Of a stretch of DNA of 64,000 nt, positions 54,735-62,258 are shown one piece after another. The translations under genes and the position numbers were made by a program. The DNA comes from Erysipelotrichaceae bacterium. GTDB lineage: Bacteria > Bacillota_I > Bacilli_A > Erysipelotrichales > Erysipelotrichaceae. Where the stretch lies: the NCBI GenBank assembly GCA_017512885.1, contig JAFWEP010000004.1, positions 117,433-181,432 of the forward strand. The letters run 5' to 3'. The notes beneath the pieces were generated by a model that worked only from the letters and a program-made list of their open reading frames with translations, had not been told where the DNA came from and ran no database searches. Position 1 is the first letter of the stretch. Each line of letters starts with the position of its first letter.

Positions 54735-56180
54735 ATGACATTCATCAACGACATCAAACAGGAACAGTCCTGCACCTATACCGAAAACGGAGCCCTGGCC
54801 CTCAGCACGACCCAGGATGTCCTGGCAGACCTTTTTGCGACTGCCGGTGCTCTGCGCAGACGCGAAGAGTCCGAGATCGAACAGAAGTTCGCCAAAGCGA
54901 TGATCGCCGATCCATTGCTGGCGACGAAACTATCCTTCTATACCCGCGATGTCCGGGGCGGTCTCGGCGAACGCCGGACCGGCCGCATCTTCTGGCGTTA
55001 CCTGGCCAAGGCCTATCCGGAGATCCTGCGCAGGAACCTTGCGCTGATCGGCGAATTCGGCCGCTATGACGACCTGATCGCTCTGCTGGATATCCAGCCG
55101 GCGATGGTCACTTCCTTCATTCAGGAGCAGCTGCAGAAGGATCTGCAGGCCATGAAGGAAGACAAGCCGGTCAGCCTGCTGGCCAAGTGGCTGCCTTCGG
55201 TCAACACTTCCAGCCCGGAGACCGTGAATAACGCCAGGCGTCTGGCCAAAGGCCTGCACATGAGCGAGAAGGAATACCGTAAGGTCCTGTCCGCTCTGCG
55301 CAAGTACCTGAAGGTCACCGAAGTATCGCTTTCCGCTAAGGATTACGACAGCATCGCCTACCCGGAAGTTCCTTCCCTGGCCATGAACCGCTACCGCCAT
55401 GCCTTCTATACGCATGACGAAGAACGCTTCAAAGCGTATCTTGAAAGCGTACAGAAAGGCGAAGCAAAGATCAACGCCTCCGTACTTTACCCCTACGACA
55501 TCGTCGAGAAGTATCTCTACCAGACCAACGATATCGATCCGGTCCTGGAAGCCCAGTGGGAAGCCCTGCCGGACTACACCGAAGGAGACGAACGTTTCCT
55601 GATCGTGGCCGATGTCTCCGGTTCGATGTGGGGAAGACCGATGGCAACTTCGGTAGGTCTCGCCATCTACTTTGCGGAGCGCAACAAAGGCCCCTTCGCC
55701 AACCACTTCATGACCTTCTCGGCCCGCCCGGAACTGGTCGAAGTCAAGGGCGAGACCCTGCGCGACAAGATCATCTACGTTCAGAATGCCGAATGGACGA
55801 TGAACACCGATCTCGAAGCAGCATTCATGCTGGTACTGAAGACCGCCCTCAGAAACCATACTCCGGCCGATGAACTTCCTACCTCCTTAGTCATCATCTC
55901 CGACATGGAGTTCGATTATTGCACGGAAGGAAAACTGTTCTACGATGAGATGAAGGAACGCTATGCCAAAGCAGGTTACAAGCTTCCCAACGTCGTCTTC
56001 TGGAACGTCAACTCCCGTCAGGATACCTATCACGCCTCCTTCGACACCCCCGGTGTACAGCTGGCCTCCGGTCAGTCTCCACACGTCTTTGAGACACTGG
56101 TCAAAGGAGTGAACCTTACCCCTTATCAGTACATGTTGGAAGTCCTGAACGATCCCCGTTACGAAAGGATCACGGTCTAG
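54735..56180 (+). CDS. DUF2828 / TROVE-like vWA protein (Ro60-related)
   Basis: This is a 481-residue protein. The start at 54735 is set by GAAGGGA and the family beginning. Residues 20-270 form helical repeats of the DUF2828/TROVE type (ENGALALSTTQDVLADLF, KLSFYTRDVRGGLGERRTGR, GEFGRYDDLIALL). A vWA domain follows with MIDAS DVSGS (Asp293, Ser295, Ser297) and the Thr in MNTDLEAAF. Ro60-like proteins bind the ends of misfolded RNAs and Y RNAs. The upstream RNA array and the downstream rtcB make an RNP/RNA-repair role likely. The name DUF2828 versus TROVE would need a profile search. Confidence 0.82.
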   Translation: MTFINDIKQEQSCTYTENGALALSTTQDVLADLFATAGALRRREESEIEQKFAKAMIADPLLATKLSFYTRDVRGGLGERRTGRIFWRYLAKAYPEILRRNLALIGEFGRYDDLIALLDIQPAMVTSFIQEQLQKDLQAMKEDKPVSLLAKWLPSVNTSSPETVNNARRLAKGLHMSEKEYRKVLSALRKYLKVTEVSLSAKDYDSIAYPEVPSLAMNRYRHAFYTHDEERFKAYLESVQKGEAKINASVLYPYDIVEKYLYQTNDIDPVLEAQWEALPDYTEGDERFLIVADVSGSMWGRPMATSVGLAIYFAERNKGPFANHFMTFSARPELVEVKGETLRDKIIYVQNAEWTMNTDLEAAFMLVLKTALRNHTPADELPTSLVIISDMEFDYCTEGKLFYDEMKERYAKAGYKLPNVVFWNVNSRQDTYHASFDTPGVQLASGQSPHVFETLVKGVNLTPYQYMLEVLNDPRYERITV

Positions 56181-56200
56181 GGCTTCCGGAAAGGAGCCCT

Positions 56201-57406
56201 ATGATCACCATTCAGGGAAGATACAATACGGCATACGTCTATGCCGAAACCATAGAAGAAACAGCAAGGGAGCAGATCAGAGACCTCTGTGACATGGAGG
56301 TCTTTGCCCCCTGCCATATCGCCGTCATGCCGGATGTCCATGCCGGAGCCGGCTGCACCATCGGGACGACCATGACCCTGAAGGATGCGGTCGTTCCCAA
56401 CATGGTCGGAGTCGATATCGGCTGCGGGATGGAAACGGTGGAGATCGCCGAAAGGGAGATCGACCTGCCGAAGCTGGATGCGCTGATCCATCAGCAGATC
56501 CCCTGCGGCATGCATATCCGCAACAGGAGACATCCCTACACGCAGCAGATCGGTCTCTCGCAGTTGCACTGTTATGAGGAACTCAAAAGCATTGAGAAGG
56601 AATACTGCGCCCTGGGGACTCTCGGCGGAGGCAATCACTTCATCGAGGTGGATAAGGACGAAGAAGGAAGGCTCTACATCGTCATCCATTCCGGTTCCCG
56701 CCATCTGGGCAAGAGTGTAGCCGAGCTCTACCAGGAGAAGTCCTGGCGTCAGCTCAACGGCAATGCCCGCGAAGACATCGAAAGAGTCATTGCGGAATAC
56801 AGGGCAGAAGGCCGTCAGCAGGAGCTCTCTGCGAAACTCAAGGAGATGAAGGAGACCGTGAAGACGACTCTCCCCAAAGAGAGAGCCTACTGCACGGGAC
56901 AGCTCTTCGAAGACTACATCCACGACATGAAGATCGTGCAGGAATTCGCGATGCTGAACCGGAAAGCGATGATGGACATCATCCTGCAGGGGATGGGTCT
57001 GACCGCTGCCGATCAGTTCACCACCATCCACAACTACATCGATACCGAGAACCGGATCCTGCGCAAAGGCTCGGTCTCCGCGCAGAAGGGTGAGAAGCTC
57101 CTCATCCCCATCAACATGCGTGACGGTTCCCTGATCTGCATCGGCAAGGGCAACCCGGACTACAACTTCTCGGCTCCGCACGGCGCCGGGCGGCTGATGT
57201 CCCGCTCGGAAGCCTTCCGCAGTCTGAGTCTCGAAGAATTCAGGGAACAGATGCAGGGCATCTACTCCACCACCGTATCGCAGGATACGCTGGATGAATC
57301 TCCGATGGCCTACAAATCGATGGATGAGATCCTCGCCAACATCGCTCCGACGGCTGAAGTCATCAAGGTGATCCGGCCGATCTACAATTTCAAAGCTGAG
57401 GAATAG
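56201..57406 (+). CDS. rtcB: RNA-splicing ligase RtcB
   Basis: This is a 401-residue protein. The metal site is MPDVHAGAGCTIG and VDIGCGM (Cys75), with further ligands in GGGNHFIEV and SGSRHLG. The guanylylated His is in APHGAGR (His327). It joins 2',3'-cyclic-phosphate or 3'-phosphate RNA ends to 5'-OH ends with GTP. GGAAAGGAG precedes the ATG, and the gene lies 20 nt after the DUF2828 gene. The pairing with a Ro60-like protein parallels known rsr-rtc operons. No RtcA cyclase or RtcR activator is present. Confidence 0.93.
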   Translation: MITIQGRYNTAYVYAETIEETAREQIRDLCDMEVFAPCHIAVMPDVHAGAGCTIGTTMTLKDAVVPNMVGVDIGCGMETVEIAEREIDLPKLDALIHQQIPCGMHIRNRRHPYTQQIGLSQLHCYEELKSIEKEYCALGTLGGGNHFIEVDKDEEGRLYIVIHSGSRHLGKSVAELYQEKSWRQLNGNAREDIERVIAEYRAEGRQQELSAKLKEMKETVKTTLPKERAYCTGQLFEDYIHDMKIVQEFAMLNRKAMMDIILQGMGLTAADQFTTIHNYIDTENRILRKGSVSAQKGEKLLIPINMRDGSLICIGKGNPDYNFSAPHGAGRLMSRSEAFRSLSLEEFREQMQGIYSTTVSQDTLDESPMAYKSMDEILANIAPTAEVIKVIRPIYNFKAEE

Positions 57407-57450
57407 GCCGGCACGGCACGGTGCCGTGTCATTGACCGTTTCACAGAAAA

Positions 57451-57493
57451 AGCACAGCGTACTGTCGGAAGACAGCATGCTGTGCTTCTTTAT
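57451..57493. terminator. Bidirectional terminator after rtcB
   Basis: AGCACAGC (57451-57458) pairs with GCTGTGCT (57479-57486), with an inner CTGTC-GGAA-GACAG. T-rich tracts follow on both strands. A shorter palindrome (CACGGCAC/GTGCCGTG, about 57412-57428) precedes it. Confidence 0.85.
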
Positions 57494-57828
57494 TTCTCCA
57501 GTCCATACTTCTGACGCAGGGCTTTCTCTTTTTCTTCTTCGAGATCGTAGCTGCACCGAATGATCCCGGTCAGACTCTCGGTAAGTCCGACATCTTCCAG
57601 GTGTTTCCGGAGTTCTTCTTCACTGATCTCCTCGATCGAGTCCATGACCGACAAGGAACCGAAACCATAAGGTGATCCCGGAGGCTCATAGGGATCATAG
57701 CCCATCAGTCTGTCCCGGATCTCAGAATCCTTGTCTTCTTCCCAGCGTGTTCCGTTCAACAGGTAGTATTTTCCATCCTCACTCCTGCCGCACATTCCGC
57801 GGTCCTTGAGATAGTAGTATTTGGTCAT
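57490..57828 (-). CDS. Small hypothetical protein
   Basis: This is a 112-residue protein. It starts at ATG 57828, 8 nt after GGGAGG; the earlier ATG at 57834 is too close to the ribosome binding site. It begins MTKYYYLKDRGMCGRSEDGKY (split) and has an acidic helical C-terminus (EEISEEELRKHLEDVGL). I do not recognise the family. It may be convergent with rtcB by chance only. Confidence 0.6.
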   Translation of the reverse strand: MTKYYYLKDRGMCGRSEDGKYYLLNGTRWEEDKDSEIRDRLMGYDPYEPPGSPYGFGSLSVMDSIEEISEEELRKHLEDVGLTESLTGIIRCSYDLEEEKEKALRQKYGLEK

Positions 57829-57966
57829 TCTCATTTCCTCCCTTCTGCAGGATATTCCATTTCCATCTGCCTCACCAGCAAGCCTCCTTTTAACCTTCCG
57901 GCATCTTTTCAAGCTTCCCTTGATTCAAGCGAAAGTTTGTGTTCATTTTCCGGGTCTTCCGGCAGA

Positions 57967-58137
57967 ATAATCTTGGAGACCGGGATGTTTTGCCTGGACG
58001 GGGCATCGCATCTCGGTCACCCGCAGACCTCTGTCGACCCTGCATAGGCAAGACACAGTCAAAGGCCTGCAATATGGCTGCGGCCGCCTGATCTCGAACT
58101 GCTCATCTCCGAATCTGGAGGTTCTGAGCAGTTTTTT
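57967..58137 (+). ncRNA. Possible structured non-coding RNA ending in a terminator
   Basis: Within a gap of about 440 nt between genes. GACCGGGATG (57978-57987) pairs with CATCTCGGTC (58009-58018) with one G-U and encloses a TGCC/GGCA hairpin. CCGCAG (58021-58026) pairs with CTGCGG (58078-58083). AACTGCTCA (58097-58105) with TGAGCAGTT (58125-58133) and TTTTTT is a strong plus-strand terminator with no plus-strand gene upstream. So a small RNA ending near 58137 is plausible. I could not match it to a known class. Confidence 0.4.
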
Positions 58138-58220
58138 GATGCAAAGCGAGGGTTTTCTGATTTTCTCTACAACAATATATTGAAAGGAGAAAAACATGCA
58201 GAATCATCGTATTAACATAC

Positions 58221-58249
58221 TTGACAATATAAGTTATAACTTATATTCT
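58221..58249 (+). promoter_or_regulatory. Promoter and palindromic operator of the higBA-like pair
   Basis: TTGACA (58221-58226) and TATTCT (58244-58249) with 17-nt spacing. A perfect 22-bp palindrome at 58226-58247 fills the spacer and overlaps both boxes. It is an evident autoregulatory operator for the XRE antitoxin. Confidence 0.8.
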
Positions 58250-58269
58250 AATGCTGTAAAGACAGAGAA

Positions 58270-58635
58270 ATGTTTGATCTGATCTTTTACGAAACGGAGG
58301 ACGGAAAACTTCCTGTGTCAGATCTTCTGAAAACTCTGGAGCCCAAATTGCACGCCAGAGTCATCTCATATCTGGAGATACTGGAAGAAAAAGGAAATGA
58401 ACTGCGTATGCCTTATACGAAGCATCTCGATGACGGCATATTTGAATTATGCGTCTCACAAGGCAGCAACATCGTCCGGATCCTCTTCTTCTTCCTTCCC
58501 CAACGGCAGATCATCGTAACCAATGGGTTTGTAAAGAAGCAGCAGAAAACTCCGGTAAAGGAGATCCTTCTGGCAAAAGAAAGAAGAGACGATTACCTTC
58601 TCCGTTGTTACAAAGGAGGTACCAGACCATGCTGA
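58270..58635 (+). CDS. HigB/Gp49-type (RelE superfamily) toxin
   Basis: This is a 121-residue protein. It has the Gp49 pattern: MFDLIFYETEDGK, VISYLEILEEKG, KHLDDGIFELCVSQGSNIVRILFFF and NGFVKKQQKTP. It is an intact mRNA interferase-like toxin in toxin-first order. GAG-type Shine-Dalgarno is weak, consistent with low toxin production. The 3' end overlaps the antitoxin ATG by 7 nt. It provides an intact comparison for the broken copy at 52.6-52.9 kb. Confidence 0.87.
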   Translation: MFDLIFYETEDGKLPVSDLLKTLEPKLHARVISYLEILEEKGNELRMPYTKHLDDGIFELCVSQGSNIVRILFFFLPQRQIIVTNGFVKKQQKTPVKEILLAKERRDDYLLRCYKGGTRPC

Positions 58636-58928
58636 CACTGAAACAATACAAAGAAGAAGCGCTGAAAGATCCGGCGCTCGCAAAAGCCTACGAAGAACTG
58701 CAGCCGGAAATGAGAGTCGTTCGGGCATTGATCGACGCCCGTCTTTCACAGAACATGACACAGAAAGAATTATCCGCCAGGACCGGTATCGCCCAGGCAG
58801 AGATCAGCAAACTTGAGAACGGCACGCGCAACCCTTCAGTCCGGCTCTTACAACGAATAGCCGAAGGCATGGATATGGAACTGATCGTTGCTTTTGTGCC
58901 CAAAACAAAGATCACTCCCATCAGGTAA
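58629..58928 (+). CDS. XRE family antitoxin (HigA-like)
   Basis: This is a 99-residue protein. The start at 58629 follows AAGGAGGT. The HTH is MTQKELSARTGIAQAEISKLE, with the C-terminal RLLQRIAEGMDMELIVAFVP helix and strand typical of Gp49 partners. It should bind the 22-bp palindrome upstream. Confidence 0.87.
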   Translation: MLTLKQYKEEALKDPALAKAYEELQPEMRVVRALIDARLSQNMTQKELSARTGIAQAEISKLENGTRNPSVRLLQRIAEGMDMELIVAFVPKTKITPIR

Positions 58929-58949
58929 TGCCTCACGCTTTATAAAAGA

Positions 58950-58993
58950 AACCGTTCATTTCGGCCTTATCCCGAAGATATGAACGGTTTTTT
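58950..58993 (+). terminator. Terminator of the higBA-like operon
   Basis: AACCGTTCAT (58950-58959) pairs with ATGAACGGTT (58980-58989), with an inner TTCGG/CCGAA, then TTTT. Confidence 0.88.
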
Positions 58994-59014
58994 ATAAGGC
59001 TTTGATCATGGATA

Positions 59015-59449
59015 TCACCAATAGTGATCTGACCGGCTTTCCAGTTCAAGGAGGGCGTTGAACAGCTGTTCCCGCAATTCTGCTTTTGTCAGACGGTTGA
59101 CATAACTGCGCAGATCCGCCAGATGCTGCTCTTCCAGTTCCTCTTCCTCCTCTTCCCATTCCTCGATCTGCTTCAGGAATCTTTTTGCAGTACCCGGCAC
59201 AGCTGTAAAGTATAACGCGATCGCATGTTTGCAGACTACGCGCCTGCCGGCAGCAAATGCACAACTGCATGTAGACTTTCTCGGATGCTCGGTATCGACA
59301 TGGACAGTATACTTTTCGCCGTGGCTTCCCGAGACGATCCCATCAAAGCAATATCCTCCACTCTTTTCCCACGAAACGACTTTTTTACTCTGATAGTAAT
59401 CCAAACCGCGCCAGACAGATCTTCCGCTTGCGAGCTCTATCAATCCCAT
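59015..59449 (-). CDS. SWIM zinc finger protein
   Basis: This is a 144-residue protein. The SWIM motif CxCx(n)CxH is visible as CSCAF...VCKHAIALYF (about 62-80). It is preceded by a compact beta region (YQSKKVVSWEKSGGYCFDGIVSG, split) and followed by an acidic coiled region (EEWEEEEEELEEQ). SWIM domains bind DNA, RNA or protein. GAGGGAT is 6 nt before the ATG. No partner gene is adjacent. Confidence 0.8.
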   Translation of the reverse strand: MGLIELASGRSVWRGLDYYQSKKVVSWEKSGGYCFDGIVSGSHGEKYTVHVDTEHPRKSTCSCAFAAGRRVVCKHAIALYFTAVPGTAKRFLKQIEEWEEEEEELEEQHLADLRSYVNRLTKAELREQLFNALLELESRSDHYW

Positions 59450-59548
59450 GATTTATCCCTCTGATCCAGGACCGGCCTTTCCCGCTTCTACTTTATCATG
59501 TATCCTCTGCTGTTTCGATTACTGTCTGAAAAGCGAAACGAAAAGCCC

Positions 59549-60043
59549 TCAATCCCAAAACATCTGTTCTTCAACCAGTTTCTCTCCACAGCAGGGACAG
59601 GTCAGTCCCTTCCGGGCGATCGTTCTTTCACTGAGGATCTTCAGGGTTCCGCCGCAGCTCTGACAATGCTGCTTCAGCTGACCGACCTTTACATACTGAT
59701 CCTCCAGGTCCCACGGCGCGACAAAGCTGACACCTTCTGCCGGTACTGCAACGGACCACCTGCCCGCAGGCTGATGGACATAGCCCTCTTTCGGCACATA
59801 CAGCTTCAGTGCCGGAACTGTCTCATAGCGTCCGCATTCTTTGCATACCGCCAGTTCATACTCAGCATTCACAGCTCCGTCAGGATGATCCACAAAGAAC
59901 TGTTTCGCTTCCTCTCCCAGTTCTCCGCTCTTCATCTTTGCGACGGTCTCTTCATATACGTGCGGATACGCAAAACCTGCTCCAAGCATCACATCCAGTC
60001 GGTAACCACACTTCGGACATCTGTAACCGCTTCCCTGACCCAT
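59549..60043 (-). CDS. Zinc-ribbon protein with multiple CxxC pairs
   Basis: This is a 164-residue protein. Knuckles at CPKCGY (9-14), CKECG (about 67-71), CQSCGG (about 129) and CPCCGE (about 150) suggest two zinc ribbons. There is no enzymatic motif. AAAAGGAGG precedes the ATG. The role is unknown; it could bind nucleic acid or another protein. Confidence 0.68.
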   Translation of the reverse strand: MGQGSGYRCPKCGYRLDVMLGAGFAYPHVYEETVAKMKSGELGEEAKQFFVDHPDGAVNAEYELAVCKECGRYETVPALKLYVPKEGYVHQPAGRWSVAVPAEGVSFVAPWDLEDQYVKVGQLKQHCQSCGGTLKILSERTIARKGLTCPCCGEKLVEEQMFWD

Positions 60044-60094
60044 CTTCTTTCCTCCTTTTTACAATTAAAATGTATCATTGCCAAACATGCGAAA

Positions 60095-60113
60095 GGTAGC
60101 CTGAGAGGGGACA
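60095..60113 (+). repeat. Short imperfect repeat, copy 1
   Basis: GGTAGCCTGAGAGGGGACA; the second copy at 61418-61437 differs only in the middle (CTGAGAGG versus CTCTCAGG). The two lie either side of the SseB-family gene. Confidence 0.4.
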
Positions 60114-60192
60114 ATGTGCTGCGCTCCGGAAGATGATCTGAGCGCTCTGTCTTCTCTTGATCTTCGTTGAACTCTTCCTTCAAGGTATAATA

Positions 60193-60254
60193 AAAACGAA
60201 CGTTCCTCTATGGCTGTCTCAGGATGGCGTAGACTGCAAGGGAACGTTCGTTTT
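60193..60254. terminator. Long-stem terminator between the zinc-ribbon and SseB genes
   Basis: AAAACGAACGTTCC (60193-60206) pairs with GGAACGTTCGTTTT (60241-60254), 14 bp. The loop holds a GTCT/AGAC stem. On the minus strand TTTTTATTATA follows, which ends the SseB transcript. Confidence 0.8.
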
Positions 60255-60256
60255 CT

Positions 60257-61372
60257 TTATGCTTTCTCTGTTCTTTGGATCCTGCTCTTCATTTTCTCTA
60301 CCAGATCAAAGATCTCTGTTTCCAGTACGAAGGGTTCGCTGAAGGCATTGACGACGATCCCTCTGACCTGTTTCCCGTTATTGCGGGCAAGCACGATCGC
60401 ATGCAGGAAACTGTCTTCCAGCTTGGAAAAGTGATCGCCGTATTCGCCCATTTCCTCCGCAGAAGAGAATACCGGGAAGAAGAAGTCTTCTCCGTTTTGC
60501 AGGATATCCGGGACCATCCGGACCTGATCGGATGCCTTCAGTTCCAGACCCTTCAGCTTTTCCGGATCATCACCGTACTGTTCCAGGATCTTTCCCCAGG
60601 CTTCCTGATCCTTCTCGCTGAATACCGCATTGCAGGGGATCCAGACCGTGCTGTCACGCAGCAGTTCCAGCACTTCGATGAAGTTCTGTTCCGTACGGTC
60701 TTTGTTGAAGAGAGCGATCGCTTCCTTCAGCAGTTTCCCGTCCTTCAGATCTTCTTCCGTAAGGATCCGGCTGGGATTCATATCGGATACACAGACCGGC
60801 CTCCCGTCAGGACCTTTCTGCAGAAAGAAGGCGATCCTTTCTCCCAGATGATAATCAAAGTCCTGATCCGGTTCATTCAGCAGACTGCCGATGATGCAGT
60901 TCTTCTGCAGTCCTTCGATCCGGACCCAGCAGCCTTCCGGCTGCAGACCGTCCCGGCAGAGATAGACCAGCACATCATCCGGAAAGAACTTATCCCGGGA
61001 AGGATCCAGGAATTCCATCTTCCGGGTCTCCAGGACTTCTTCGTTCAGTTCATAGCTCTTCAGGCTTTCGATCCGGTCCCTGTAGGGATCCAGGGATACG
61101 TTCACCGGAAACAGTTCTGTTTCTTCCAGACTGTCTATGCGCAGTTTTACGCTGATCTCCGTAGAAGCATCATAGAAATGCAGTTCCTCTTTCCTGCCTA
61201 AGGCCAGTACTTCCAAAGTCATTCCGGCATCCCGGTCAATGTAGCCGTAGGTCAGCGCACAGTCGGCTTCACCATATCCCGGCAGATCGCGGAAAGCCCG
61301 TTCATGACCGGCCAAAGGCACGAGGATCGTCTTGCCGACGATATCGCGAAAGTTCATCTCTGTGTATTTCAT
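60257..61372 (-). CDS. SseB-domain protein
   Basis: This is a 371-residue protein. The C-terminal 130 residues (FIEVLELLRDSTVWIPCNAV, then FFFPVFSSAEEMGEYGDHFSK and VVNAFSEPFVLE) are the SseB N-terminal domain fold. The middle part (DDVLVYLCRDGLQPEGCWVRIEGL) resembles DUF2314-like modules, and the N-terminus is not recognised. Such proteins are common in Firmicutes as cytoplasmic proteins possibly linked to secretion or immunity. GGGGGAGAGAG precedes the ATG. Confidence 0.75.
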   Translation of the reverse strand: MKYTEMNFRDIVGKTILVPLAGHERAFRDLPGYGEADCALTYGYIDRDAGMTLEVLALGRKEELHFYDASTEISVKLRIDSLEETELFPVNVSLDPYRDRIESLKSYELNEEVLETRKMEFLDPSRDKFFPDDVLVYLCRDGLQPEGCWVRIEGLQKNCIIGSLLNEPDQDFDYHLGERIAFFLQKGPDGRPVCVSDMNPSRILTEEDLKDGKLLKEAIALFNKDRTEQNFIEVLELLRDSTVWIPCNAVFSEKDQEAWGKILEQYGDDPEKLKGLELKASDQVRMVPDILQNGEDFFFPVFSSAEEMGEYGDHFSKLEDSFLHAIVLARNNGKQVRGIVVNAFSEPFVLETEIFDLVEKMKSRIQRTEKA

Positions 61373-61417
61373 CTCTCTCCCCCTTCTCTTTCATTATCTT
61401 CTATCTGCCTTTCCGGT

Positions 61418-61437
61418 GGTAGCCTCTCAGGGGACAT
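61418..61437 (+). repeat. Short imperfect repeat, copy 2
   Basis: GGTAGCCTCTCAGGGGACAT; see copy 1 at 60095-60113. Confidence 0.4.
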
Positions 61438-62150
61438 TATCCCTTGATCCTTTTCCAGATCTCCGGATACAGGTCTTCCGCATTCAAGAGGTCCTTCTGC
61501 AGATCCCGATACTCTTCCCGATAGCTCTCATCAAGGGCTTTTCCGGCAATGTCCTGCAGCAGTCCTTCTGCATTCAACAATGCCCGGATACCTTTCTCTC
61601 TGTATTCCTCTGTCTCTTCATAGAGACAGCTCCTGCCGATATGTAAGAACAGGCAGAGCTCTTCCCGCCAGCCATAATACCAGACATAGTTTTTCTCAAT
61701 GGCTTTCCTGCGGCAGATCTCTGCTTCTTCCGGCCTGTCCTGCTGCAGGAGATCGCTCAGCAGGAATAATGCCAACGGATCTTCTTCTGCTTTCCTCAGA
61801 TGCCTCTTTGCCCTTTCAAGGTCTTTCTCTGTTCCCCGACCCTGCAGATAACAGCGTCCTACAGCCGCATTCAACAGCATTTGTTCCCGGCGGAGAGAAC
61901 GGCCTTTCTCCTCCTCCAGCAGCGCACAGGCCTGCCGGTAACAGCGATAAGCCTTCTCGGGATCTTTCGGCAGATAGGCTCCGTCTTCATTCAGGATGCC
62001 CAGACGGTAGGAAGCATACCAGCTTTGATCGCTGTATCGCTGATAGAGGGCGATGATCCTTTCCTGTTCTTCCGGATCCTGTATATAACCGTCTCTGTCA
62101 TTCTCAGACGCTCTGTATACTTTTTCACTGATATCTTCTTCGTATCCCAT
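61437..62150 (-). CDS. Sel1/TPR-repeat-like protein
   Basis: This is a 237-residue protein. The start at 62150 is preferred because AAGGAGGG precedes it. Helical repeats of the Sel1 type are seen: ASYRLGILNEDGAYLPKDPEKAYRCYRQAC (split), then LNAAVGRCYLQGRGTEKDLERAKRHLRKA (split). There is no signal peptide. It probably serves as a protein-interaction scaffold. Confidence 0.7.
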   Translation of the reverse strand: MGYEEDISEKVYRASENDRDGYIQDPEEQERIIALYQRYSDQSWYASYRLGILNEDGAYLPKDPEKAYRCYRQACALLEEEKGRSLRREQMLLNAAVGRCYLQGRGTEKDLERAKRHLRKAEEDPLALFLLSDLLQQDRPEEAEICRRKAIEKNYVWYYGWREELCLFLHIGRSCLYEETEEYREKGIRALLNAEGLLQDIAGKALDESYREEYRDLQKDLLNAEDLYPEIWKRIKG

Positions 62151-62245
62151 AGATCCCTCCTTATAATCCAATTCTAGGGCAGGAGAGAGGAAGAAAAACC
62201 CGACACCGCAGTGACAGGTCTCTCCTTTATTCTTTACTTTACTGC

Positions 62246-62251
62246 TATACT
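62246..62251 (+). promoter_or_regulatory. -10 box 7 nt before the CotH lipoprotein start
   Basis: TATACT, then TTACTTA, then ATG at 62259. No Shine-Dalgarno is present. Confidence 0.5.
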
Positions 62252-62258
62252 TTACTTA

